This document shows, one piece after another, positions 25,499 to 33,700 of a DNA stretch of 64,000 nt (position 1 is its first letter; every line of letters starts with the position of its first letter). The stretch comes from Glaciecola blandensis. Lineage in GTDB: Bacteria; Pseudomonadota; Gammaproteobacteria; Enterobacterales; Alteromonadaceae. The notes below the pieces were generated by a model. The model was not told where the DNA came from, did no database searches, and worked only from the letters and a program-made list of their open reading frames with translations. A program made the position numbers and the translations under genes. The stretch covers positions 272,298-336,297 of the forward strand of contig NZ_JAVRIE010000005.1 in NCBI RefSeq assembly GCF_031846165.1. The letters are read 5' to 3'.

Positions 25499-27427
25499 AT
25501 GAACACTGCAGCAATACTGAGTCAAGCGGAGAAGCTTCATCAACAAGGTGACTTGCAACAAGCAGAGCTAAACTATCAAGCCGCTCTAGCACAGGCTAAA
25601 AGCCAACAGGAGCCTTCAAATATAGCGTCAGCCTTGTTTGGTATTGCCACGCTATATAATCAAACCAAGCGCTTTGATCTTGCTATTCAGTCTTTTTCAG
25701 AAGCGCTTCTCTTAGAGCCAGAGGCTTTCGATATTAATTTCAACGCGCTTGTTTGTTTGGTCAACGCAAAGCAAGATAAAGAGGCAAAGAAGCGACTTTC
25801 CAAGGTATGTTCACTTGTACCAAATGACCAGAGAATGAAAGAGCAACTTGCTGCAATAGCTTCTCGTTTGGGCGAACATCAGCAAGTCATCGAATTGCTC
25901 AAGAATTTTTCAAGCTTGTCTGCACAAGCAAAACTCAATCAAATTTCAGCTTTTATGAAGCTAGAACAATGGCCAGCCGCTTTAGCGCATAGTGAGACCT
26001 TAGTTAAACACTTTCCCAAGGAGCCGAACGTTTTAAGCCAGCATGCGATTTGTCTGTTGAAGATGCAAAGTTTCCAGAAGGCTGTCGAAGCTTATACAAC
26101 GCTCAGTCAATTGGTACCAAATAACGCACAAATACATATTAAATTTGCTGACCTATATTTACTTACGCATCAATCTACACAGGCGAGACAAGAGCTAAAC
26201 AAAGCCATTTTACTCGGTGACCAATCGATTCAGCGCTTTGAATTAGAGTGTAAGGTATGTCGTATTGAAAATGATAAGGCGGGTGCGCTAGTAGCTGCGG
26301 AGGCGGCGCTAGGTATTAAACCTGAAGCAGAGTTTGCATGGCAAGTAAAACAAGATCTCGGTAGCGAGAAGGACAATGCTGAGTGTATTGCTCATTTGCC
26401 CGCGTTAATTGGGGAAGAACTTCTCCAACAGCAAAAAATAGAGGTCGAAAAAGTCTATTCATACGATCGCCAACACAACCTATTTACCCTTGCTAAGGCT
26501 TATGAAAAGCTAGAGCGCTACCAAGATGCGTTCGATACATATGCTATTGCTAATGAATTACAGAACCAACACTTAACGATACATAAAAAAGGCTATCAGC
26601 CACAGGTGATTGAGGCGCAGTATCAGCGTTTGCGATCCTTCCCCTATGTAAGTAGCGGGAGCCGTATAGGTGAAAATGCGCTTAAGTCGAAGGAGTCGCC
26701 AGCACATTATTTTATTGTTGGCATGCCTCGCTCAGGTACTACCTTGGTGAATCGTGTTTTATCTCAACAAGCTAATTTTCAAAGTGTCGGAGAAAGCAAC
26801 GCTGTTGCCAATCTATTTGAAAATAAGCTCTTATACCCGAACACGCAAACATCAACTGAGCAAGTTGTTACAGATCTGAAAAACATGCAAGCAAGCATCG
26901 ATTCACAATACCGAGAGTTGAATCAAATATCTGATAAGCAGCTGAATTTGGTTGATAAAATGCCTCACAACTTCCGTTATGTGGGAGCTATCTTGAGCGC
27001 ATTTCCCAACTGTAAAGTTGTTCAGATGCGCCGAAATTTAGGTGACCTAGCACTATCAATTTATTCCCAGTTTTTCAATGTGCATCATGCGTATGCTTGT
27101 CGTTTAGCTGACATCGCACACGCCATATACACTGCCAATACCTTGATGGACGAGTGGAGTAGACGCTTCCCAGAGCAGGTGATTGACGTTTATTACGATG
27201 AACTTGTTACAGCCCCGGAATCACAATTTGCGAAGCTGTTTTCTTTTTGTGAACTCCATTGGGATGAAAAATACCTGCAGTTCCATCAAGAGGTTGTCGC
27301 CAGTTTTACCTTCAGTGAAACACAAGTACGTCGGCCGATTAATACCCATAAGCTCGGTTACTGGAAACGCTATGAGCAGCAACTTAAACCCGTTTTTGAT
27401 GCTTATCAATTACTTGAAGCCACATAA
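25499..27427 (+). CDS. TPR-repeat sulfotransferase
   Basis: A protein of about 642 residues. The first 370 residues are tandem TPR-like helical pairs (AEKLHQQGDLQQAELNYQAAL, ALFGIATLYNQTKRFDLAI and later units). From about residue 402 a sulfotransferase domain begins with the 5'-phosphosulfate-binding loop FIVGMPRSGTTLVNR; the 3'-phosphate-binding part is near VVQMRRNLGDLALSIYSQ. It should transfer sulfate from PAPS, probably to a protein or glycan bound by the TPR part. There is no signal peptide. ATG 25499 is preferred because the upstream 33 codons lack TPR character; no strong ribosome binding site supports either start. Confidence 0.85.
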   Translation: MNTAAILSQAEKLHQQGDLQQAELNYQAALAQAKSQQEPSNIASALFGIATLYNQTKRFDLAIQSFSEALLLEPEAFDINFNALVCLVNAKQDKEAKKRLSKVCSLVPNDQRMKEQLAAIASRLGEHQQVIELLKNFSSLSAQAKLNQISAFMKLEQWPAALAHSETLVKHFPKEPNVLSQHAICLLKMQSFQKAVEAYTTLSQLVPNNAQIHIKFADLYLLTHQSTQARQELNKAILLGDQSIQRFELECKVCRIENDKAGALVAAEAALGIKPEAEFAWQVKQDLGSEKDNAECIAHLPALIGEELLQQQKIEVEKVYSYDRQHNLFTLAKAYEKLERYQDAFDTYAIANELQNQHLTIHKKGYQPQVIEAQYQRLRSFPYVSSGSRIGENALKSKESPAHYFIVGMPRSGTTLVNRVLSQQANFQSVGESNAVANLFENKLLYPNTQTSTEQVVTDLKNMQASIDSQYRELNQISDKQLNLVDKMPHNFRYVGAILSAFPNCKVVQMRRNLGDLALSIYSQFFNVHHAYACRLADIAHAIYTANTLMDEWSRRFPEQVIDVYYDELVTAPESQFAKLFSFCELHWDEKYLQFHQEVVASFTFSETQVRRPINTHKLGYWKRYEQQLKPVFDAYQLLEAT

Positions 27428-27620
27428 ATCAACGCTAGTATTCTAGTTTCCGACTAATAGGGTATTGATAAAAATACGCTATTGAGTGATTTCTCCGCGA
27501 TAATAAGGCTTAAGCGACATTCGCCGATAAAGGTGTATATCGACATACGAGCTGCGCTTTTGTGCGGCCTGTGATGTTCGTTAAATTGTTACTCACCGTG
27601 CTGAGGAAAATAGAAAATAT

Positions 27621-28535
27621 ATGTTAACCATGTCTCAAGTGCATATTGATATTGCGCGCAATTCGACAGATGATTTTAATTTGTTTCATGATAAAAATCG
27701 CTGGCATTGGTTGCGCGACAATCCATTTGAGGGGCCTATTTCCCTTGGTTTTCAACTCGGCTGTTACATTGAGTACCAGTTTCGTTTACTGGCCACTCAA
27801 GATGCCGATGAAGTGGATACTGAACACTTTCGCTATAGCGCTTACGACTTCAACTTTGCTTCGTGCGTTCGCCCTGATGATGAAGTAGCGCTATCGGTAA
27901 AGTCAGGAAAATGGAGTCACAACGATGGACCAAGCATTTATTCTCGCCGACTCGTATTGAAAGCAAATAAGAAACCCGCGATAGTGGGCTTCAAGCGTGA
28001 TGGTAATCAAATGACCTTAGCGCTACCTGCGGGCTTACCTCCTATGCACATGCTGAATGACCTGCCAGATAGAGATTTAGTACCAGGGACGGATTATTTT
28101 TTAAAAAGAAAATACATGATCCTTGGGAACGCAAAGAATTTTCTCGCCAGTGCGGGAGCAGAACAAAACCTCTTCATTGATGAATTTGCAGATAAAGTCG
28201 ACTTTCCAGAAATGTACCCTTTAGGGCTCATCTCATCAGCTTTGCTAGAGCGTGCGGCGTTCGAAGATATCGACTTGATTTCTAATCCTATGATTTACGC
28301 GACACAAAAGATGTGTATCGATAAAAAACAATTAGCGGCTTTGCGCAGTAATGATGCCGTGAACATCCTTGTTGGTCCTGATATTTCAGAGGATGCAAAA
28401 GAGTTTGGTCCTGAATCGAGTCAGAAGAAAAAAGTGATTCAAGAATGTGTTGCTTATTGCAAAGAGGACACACCTCTGTTCATTGCCAAAGTAAGCTTAC
28501 TGCCTGTGCAGTCATTAAAGGGAATTGAAAGGTAG
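27621..28535 (+). CDS. Hypothetical protein, possibly MaoC/hot-dog fold
   Basis: A 304-residue soluble protein I do not recognise firmly. Its N terminus HIDIARNSTDDFNLFHDKNRW resembles the (S/T)xDxNxxHxD hydratase motif of MaoC-like enoyl-CoA hydratases. A second half of similar size (about 150-304), with PLGLISSALLERAAF, could be a second hot-dog unit. Double hot-dog enzymes act on acyl-CoA or acyl-ACP thioesters. GAGGA lies 13 bases upstream of ATG 27621, and ATG 27630 is a possible alternative. It is followed 79 bp later by pyrC on the same strand, with no functional tie evident. Confidence 0.55.
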   Translation: MLTMSQVHIDIARNSTDDFNLFHDKNRWHWLRDNPFEGPISLGFQLGCYIEYQFRLLATQDADEVDTEHFRYSAYDFNFASCVRPDDEVALSVKSGKWSHNDGPSIYSRRLVLKANKKPAIVGFKRDGNQMTLALPAGLPPMHMLNDLPDRDLVPGTDYFLKRKYMILGNAKNFLASAGAEQNLFIDEFADKVDFPEMYPLGLISSALLERAAFEDIDLISNPMIYATQKMCIDKKQLAALRSNDAVNILVGPDISEDAKEFGPESSQKKKVIQECVAYCKEDTPLFIAKVSLLPVQSLKGIER

Positions 28536-28614
28536 TTTTTTACCCGTTCAAGGTCATTTTAGGGCATAATATGCGCCATTGATTTTTCCTCTTCTACAGC
28601 ATGGTGAGACTGGC

Positions 28615-29649
28615 ATGACGGCAACCCTTACAATTCAAACTCCTGATGATTGGCATTTACATTTCCGCGATGGCGATATGTTGCAAGAAACAGTGCCAGC
28701 CACTGCTCGTTGTTTTAAACGCGCCATTGTTATGCCCAACTTAGTTCCGCCTGTCACGACGACGAAAATGGCCTTAGATTATAAGCAACGGATCATGGCC
28801 TGCGTACCTCAAGGTGTTGACTTTGAGCCACTGCTTACCCTGTTTCTCACTAACAATACGACCAGTGAAGAAATTAAAGAAGCAAAAGCGGCGGGCATTG
28901 TGGCATCAAAGCTTTATCCTGCAGGCGCAACGACCAATTCAGATGCTGCGGTAAAAGGTATCAAAGCTTTATATCCTGTGTTTGAAGCGATGCAAGAGGT
29001 AGGCATGTTATTACTCATCCACGGTGAGGTGACAGAGTCTCACATTGATATATTCGACCGTGAAAAAGCCTTCATTGATACCTATTTGCGCGATATCGTT
29101 AAAGACTTTCCGGGCTTGAAAGTCGTGTTTGAACACATCACAACCAAAGACGCGGCTGACTTTGTGCTTGAATCGTCGGAGAATGTCGCAGCAACGATTA
29201 CTCCTCAGCATTTGTTATTGAACAGAAACGATTTGCTTGTTGGTGGAGTAAGGCCACACAACTATTGTCTGCCAGTACTAAAGCGAAATACGCACCAAGA
29301 GGCTCTTAGAGCTGTTGTTGCATCGGGTTCTAAGAAGTTTTTCTTGGGCACAGACTCAGCGCCGCATGAAAAACACAAAAAAGAAAATGCTTGTGGTTGT
29401 GCAGGTTGTTACAGCGCCTGGAGCGCAATTGAACTTTATGCACAAGTCTTCGAAGATTTAAACGCTATCGATAAACTAGAAGGTTTCGCGAGTCATTACG
29501 GGCCGGATTTTTACGGTTTACCTAGAAATGAGGGGACAATTACCCTGCACAAGCAAAGTTGGGATGTTCCAGACAATATCGTATTACCAACAGGTGATGA
29601 CATAGTCCCTTTCTTTGCTGGTGAAACACTGCAATGGAAACTCGCATGA
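28615..29649 (+). CDS. pyrC: Dihydroorotase
   Basis: A 344-residue zinc enzyme converting N-carbamoyl-L-aspartate to dihydroorotate in pyrimidine synthesis; E. coli PyrC has 348 residues. Metal ligands His14 and His16 are in DDWHLHFRDG. The carboxylated Lys99 is in VASKLYPAGATTNSD. Later His residues are in LLIHGEVTE and VFEHITTKDA, and the Asp in FLGTDSAPHEKHKK. ATG 28615 is chosen because GGTGAG lies just upstream and the family starts there. Its stop overlaps the dbpA start (ATGA), an unusual partner for pyrC. Confidence 0.96.
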   Translation: MTATLTIQTPDDWHLHFRDGDMLQETVPATARCFKRAIVMPNLVPPVTTTKMALDYKQRIMACVPQGVDFEPLLTLFLTNNTTSEEIKEAKAAGIVASKLYPAGATTNSDAAVKGIKALYPVFEAMQEVGMLLLIHGEVTESHIDIFDREKAFIDTYLRDIVKDFPGLKVVFEHITTKDAADFVLESSENVAATITPQHLLLNRNDLLVGGVRPHNYCLPVLKRNTHQEALRAVVASGSKKFFLGTDSAPHEKHKKENACGCAGCYSAWSAIELYAQVFEDLNAIDKLEGFASHYGPDFYGLPRNEGTITLHKQSWDVPDNIVLPTGDDIVPFFAGETLQWKLA

Positions 29650-31046
29650 GCAATGAATTAAGCTTTGCCAAACTTGGTTTGATTACCGAGTTAAACGAAG
29701 CGCTTGAAAGCGCAAACTATACACAAATGACTGAGACTCAAGCGGCTTGTCTACCGGACGTACTTGCTGGCAAAGATATCGCAGTACAAGCAAAAACAGG
29801 GAGCGGTAAAACTTTGGCTTTCGCCCTCGGATTACTCAGCAAGATTGAGGTCAATGCGAAAAACCCTCAGGCGCTGATCATGTGTCCAACTCGTGAATTA
29901 GCCGAGCAAGTGGCAGAGCAGATTCGTTTATTAGCCAAGCGTATGTCGAATTTAAAAGTCGTTAGCTTAGTTGGCGGTATGCCAATGGGTCCGCAGATTG
30001 TAAGCTTACGTTATGGTGCGAATGTGGTGGTCGGTACGCCAGGTAGAATCATGGACCATATTGGCAAGCGCACCTTGAGTTTGAAAAAAGTGAACACCTT
30101 TGTACTTGACGAAGCCGATCGGATGCTCGATATGGGATTTGAAGATGAAATGAAAGTCGTCATGCACAACTTATCTCAAACGGCACTAGCAGCAACACGT
30201 CAAACTTTGCTTTTTTCAGCAACTTACCCCGAACAGATACAAATTATTACTAAGCAGTATCAGCGCGATGCAAAAATTATTAAAGTAGAAGAAGATAAGC
30301 AGCAAGCGCCTACAATTGAGCAACAAGCTTATCGCATTAATAGCGAACATAGAACACAAGCTGTTGCAGCGCTACTAACGCATCATCAGATCGAATCGAC
30401 GATCGTTTTTTGTCGTACCAGACGCGAAACTAAAGAACTAAGTGACGAACTTTATCAAATGGGGTTTAAAGCACTTGGTCTGCATGGTGATTTGGAGCAA
30501 TCAGAAAGAAGCCAAGTATTGGCGCGATTCTCAAATAAAACAGTCAGTGTGTTAGTCGCCACTGACGTTGCCGCGCGTGGCTTAGATATTGAGCGCGTCG
30601 ATCTTGTCATCAATCATCGTGTTAGCGAAGATATTGATACACATACTCACCGTATCGGACGGACGGGTCGAGCTGAAGAAAAGGGCTTAGCGATTACCTT
30701 AATCGACCAAGCTGAAGAAGATAAGCTAGATGAAATTGCAGCAAAAACAGATGCGACGATTAAAAAATTAAATATTCAGACCGTTCGTTTTCATGCAAAT
30801 CGTATCAAGCAACCAGAGTATGTTTGTATTGCGGTAGATGGCGGAAAAAGGGATAAGCTGAGACCTGGCGATATACTTGGGGCGTTGACTAAAGAAGCTG
30901 AAATACCCGGGGCTGATATCGGTAAGATTTCGATCAGCGCTCGTCACGCATATATTGCTATTAAAGAAAGAAGCGTCAAAAGAGCGTTGGCGCAGTTCCG
31001 TGAACGTCGGATCAAAGGCAAACGTTTCAAGGCCAGAAAACTGTAG
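29646..31046 (+). CDS. dbpA: ATP-dependent RNA helicase DbpA
   Basis: A DEAD-box helicase of 466 residues (E. coli DbpA has 457), acting in 50S ribosome assembly on 23S rRNA hairpin 92. Motif I AKTGSGKT (about 49-56), motif II LDEADRML, motif III SAT, and motif VI HRIGRTGRA are present. The C-terminal domain of about 75 residues (EYVCIAVDGGKRDKLRPGD, GKISISARHAYIAI) is the DbpA RNA-binding domain, which separates it from SrmB, RhlB and RhlE. ATG 29646 overlaps the pyrC stop; a start four codons upstream is also open. Confidence 0.95.
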   Translation: MSNELSFAKLGLITELNEALESANYTQMTETQAACLPDVLAGKDIAVQAKTGSGKTLAFALGLLSKIEVNAKNPQALIMCPTRELAEQVAEQIRLLAKRMSNLKVVSLVGGMPMGPQIVSLRYGANVVVGTPGRIMDHIGKRTLSLKKVNTFVLDEADRMLDMGFEDEMKVVMHNLSQTALAATRQTLLFSATYPEQIQIITKQYQRDAKIIKVEEDKQQAPTIEQQAYRINSEHRTQAVAALLTHHQIESTIVFCRTRRETKELSDELYQMGFKALGLHGDLEQSERSQVLARFSNKTVSVLVATDVAARGLDIERVDLVINHRVSEDIDTHTHRIGRTGRAEEKGLAITLIDQAEEDKLDEIAAKTDATIKKLNIQTVRFHANRIKQPEYVCIAVDGGKRDKLRPGDILGALTKEAEIPGADIGKISISARHAYIAIKERSVKRALAQFRERRIKGKRFKARKL

Positions 31047-31055
31047 CGTTTTGAT

Positions 31056-31091
31056 AAGTACTTAGCGTGCTAAATAACGCGCTAAGTACTT
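31056..31091. terminator. Two-way hairpin between dbpA and the VOC gene
   Basis: AAGTACTTAGCG and CGCTAAGTACTT form a perfect 12-bp stem, extendable by two pairs, around a short loop. It lies 10 bp after the dbpA stop and 9 bp before the end of the convergent VOC gene. No T tract. Confidence 0.65.
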
Positions 31092-31099
31092 GCTGATAT

Positions 31100-31471
31100 T
31101 CATTCAGGCGCTTGAACCTGCTGCCATAACTCTATCTTGATGCCGTCAGGGTCGAGTAGCCAAGCAAACTTGCCATAGCCCTCGTCCACCGAATCTAATA
31201 TAGCCACGTCTTTGTTTTTCAATTCTGCGAGAAATCCATCGAGGTCATCCACGCGCAGATTGATCATAAAATCTGATTTCCCCGGCTGAATATAGTCATG
31301 TTTTTCAAAGTGACTGATTAACGAGTAAGGTTTATCACCTGTTTCTTCAGACCAGTTTAGTTGTGGTCCATACTCTCCATCTATACCCAGCTTCTCTTTG
31401 TACCACTGTCGAGTTTTTGCTGGATCCTTTACAACATAAAACACACCGCCTAAACCTGTGATTTTAGCCAT
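31100..31471 (-). CDS. VOC-family (glyoxalase/bleomycin resistance fold) protein
   Basis: A 123-residue protein of the vicinal oxygen chelate fold: two beta-alpha-beta-beta-beta units, starting GGVFYVVKDPAKTRQWYKEKLGI and ending KFAWLLDPDGIKIELWQ. The terminal Glu in KIELWQ matches a metal ligand of the fold. Members include glyoxalases, dioxygenases and antibiotic-binding proteins, and the sequence alone does not decide. It is a single gene, convergent with dbpA. Confidence 0.85.
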   Translation of the reverse strand: MAKITGLGGVFYVVKDPAKTRQWYKEKLGIDGEYGPQLNWSEETGDKPYSLISHFEKHDYIQPGKSDFMINLRVDDLDGFLAELKNKDVAILDSVDEGYGKFAWLLDPDGIKIELWQQVQAPE

Positions 31472-31695
31472 TTTACGTCCCTCATTGAATAATTAACCTT
31501 AAGCTTAGCTGAATTTCACAATGAAGCACAATTTGCCCTACAAGCTAATTTAAGTCGCGGTGCAACAGGACTTGGCCAATACAGGCTTTCTCTTATTTAA
31601 ATTTAAAAGGACTAAATGTCTAAAGCTTATAGCGCGTTGCCTTTGAAAGTAATAGTATACAAAGTAAGCAGCAGGGCTTTAATGAAAAGGTATTT

Positions 31696-33600
31696 ATGCA
31701 CTTCTTGAGACGTAGTTTTTACTTGGCTCTTGCCATTGCTGTATTTGGCGGGTTCGAAGTAAAAGGACAAGACGCAAAATACAGTACCCCAGACGACTTA
31801 ATCTCTGAGCTACGCGCCTTAGCTGAAGATACGACTCAAACACCTATCGAGAAACGTTTAAGCGTCGCTCAATTAAAGGCTACAAGTATCAATAAAAAAT
31901 GGCAATACGCCGAGCTTCTCGCATCAATATTGGATGTTGAACTAGAAGTCAGTCTCGATAATACCAATGAAGCAAATCGTAAACTCAAGCCCCTTTACGA
32001 AGCAGCAAAATCGTTTGAAGACCCAGAAGTTCACTTGCGCTTAGACATGAGCCAGATAAGAATTGACGCAGCACTTGGAAACTTTAAAAGTGTGAAGGTA
32101 TTGCGACAAAAGTTACTTGAAGATGTTATTGAAATAACAAAACCAAGCATAAAGGGTGATGTATTCGTAGCGGTAGCAGAAAGCCAGTATATGATTGCAG
32201 AATATGCGGATGCGATTCAGAATTATCGTTTTGCCTATCAAGCTTATGCAGAAACTAATAATGATTCTGACAAGGCCTTTGTGAAGCTAGCTCTAGGTAA
32301 TGTCAATACAGACATCGGCAATCCAACAAAAGCGATGACGTATTTTAGCGAAGCCTTGAAAGCAACCAATGCTGCCGGCGATCAATTTCTGAAATCTGTC
32401 GTGTTATACAACATAGGGAATACTCACTTTCAACAGGGTGAATATGAACTCACGATTAACTCTTTGTCACTTGCAAAGTCGATCAGTAAAGAAATCAATG
32501 ATGAAATTGGCATTGCCTGGGCAGTCAAACGTCAAGCTGATGCCCACAAAGAACTAGGTCAGTGGCAATTTGCGATTGATGGTTATAATCAAGTTGTAGA
32601 TTTATTCGCCGAAACAGGCAGTTTGTTAAACCAATTTGATATTCATGTTGGTTTGGCGGCTTCATACCTTGGACAAGGCAAGTTTGATAAAGCGCTTGAA
32701 AGCTTGCGAAAGAGTGAGCCTTTCTTAGACAAGCTTCAAGAAGCATCTGATCGTGATGAGTATTTTCTTACCTTGGCTGATATTCACGCTGCAAAAGGCG
32801 AGTTTAAGCTGGCTTTTGAGGTGATAAGTAATAACTATGATAATTTAAAAAATGCGTTTTATCTTGACCGACAGCGTGACATTGAAAAGTATCGGATTCA
32901 GTTCGATAGCGAATTAACAGACGAACAAAATCAAATGCTACTGAGCGAGAACCAACTTAAAAACCTTGAAATACAGACTAAACAAGAGCAAACCAAAACC
33001 TTGTTATTAATCAGTATACTGGTTTTAATGCTCCTACTCGTCGTTGGTTTTTTACTGTTTAAGCAAGTGAAAAACCGAGACTTATTTAAAGCCTTAGCAC
33101 TTAAGGACTATTTAACGGGCTCTCCGAATAGACGCGCTGTCTTAGACAGTTTATCGCTGAAATTTGAACAAGCTGAACAAGGAAGTACTGAATTAATCGT
33201 TGGCCTCATTGATTTTGATAACTTTAAGCAGCTCAACGACAAATATGGACATGCGGCGGGTGATAAAGCGCTACAGGCATTTTCAGACACCTGTAATCAG
33301 GTGCTACGAAAGCAAGATAGTTTTGGTCGCTATGGTGGTGAAGAATGGTTAATCGTTTTTGACGATATTGAGTTTGGTAAGGTTTTTGACGTTTTTGAGC
33401 GCCTTCGCCATTTTCTAAATGAACACGAAATTGAGGGTGTGCCTAGTACGCATCAATTTACCTTTTCAATGGGCCTAGCAAAATATGACGCTTCTCTCGA
33501 CGATAATATGGAATCGTTAATTAAACGTGCCGACCAAAGTTTGTATTTAGCAAAAAGTGAAGGAAGGGATCGCGCGGTTGAGTGGAGTGAACAAGCATAA
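31696..33600 (+). CDS. Membrane diguanylate cyclase with periplasmic TPR sensor
   Basis: A 634-residue protein making cyclic di-GMP. A signal peptide (RRSFYLALAIAVFGGFEVKGQ) leads to a periplasmic part of about 400 residues with TPR repeats (AFVKLALGNVNTDIGNPTKA, VLYNIGNTHFQQGEYELTI). A membrane helix (about 436-456) and a GGDEF domain follow. The active site is GGEEW (547-551), a conservative change from GGEEF. An RxxD inhibitory site, RKQD (538-541), sits five residues before it, so product inhibition is expected. There is no EAL domain. The TPR part probably binds a periplasmic protein or peptide; the partner is unknown. Confidence 0.92.
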   Translation: MHFLRRSFYLALAIAVFGGFEVKGQDAKYSTPDDLISELRALAEDTTQTPIEKRLSVAQLKATSINKKWQYAELLASILDVELEVSLDNTNEANRKLKPLYEAAKSFEDPEVHLRLDMSQIRIDAALGNFKSVKVLRQKLLEDVIEITKPSIKGDVFVAVAESQYMIAEYADAIQNYRFAYQAYAETNNDSDKAFVKLALGNVNTDIGNPTKAMTYFSEALKATNAAGDQFLKSVVLYNIGNTHFQQGEYELTINSLSLAKSISKEINDEIGIAWAVKRQADAHKELGQWQFAIDGYNQVVDLFAETGSLLNQFDIHVGLAASYLGQGKFDKALESLRKSEPFLDKLQEASDRDEYFLTLADIHAAKGEFKLAFEVISNNYDNLKNAFYLDRQRDIEKYRIQFDSELTDEQNQMLLSENQLKNLEIQTKQEQTKTLLLISILVLMLLLVVGFLLFKQVKNRDLFKALALKDYLTGSPNRRAVLDSLSLKFEQAEQGSTELIVGLIDFDNFKQLNDKYGHAAGDKALQAFSDTCNQVLRKQDSFGRYGGEEWLIVFDDIEFGKVFDVFERLRHFLNEHEIEGVPSTHQFTFSMGLAKYDASLDDNMESLIKRADQSLYLAKSEGRDRAVEWSEQA

Positions 33601-33645
33601 GTTTTTAGAGGTATTTGTAGCAAATTACAAATAGGTAAAGATGAA

Positions 33646-33686
33646 AAAAAAGCCAGCAACGATAAGAAAGTGATGCTGGCTTTTTT
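33646..33686. terminator. Bidirectional terminator between the GGDEF and M13 peptidase genes
   Basis: AAAAAAGCCAGCA and TGCTGGCTTTTTT form a perfect 13-bp stem with A and T tracts on the two sides, 46 bp after the GGDEF stop and 14 bp beyond the convergent M13 gene. It can work in both directions. Confidence 0.9.
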
Positions 33687-33700
33687 GATCAATTAGCGTC

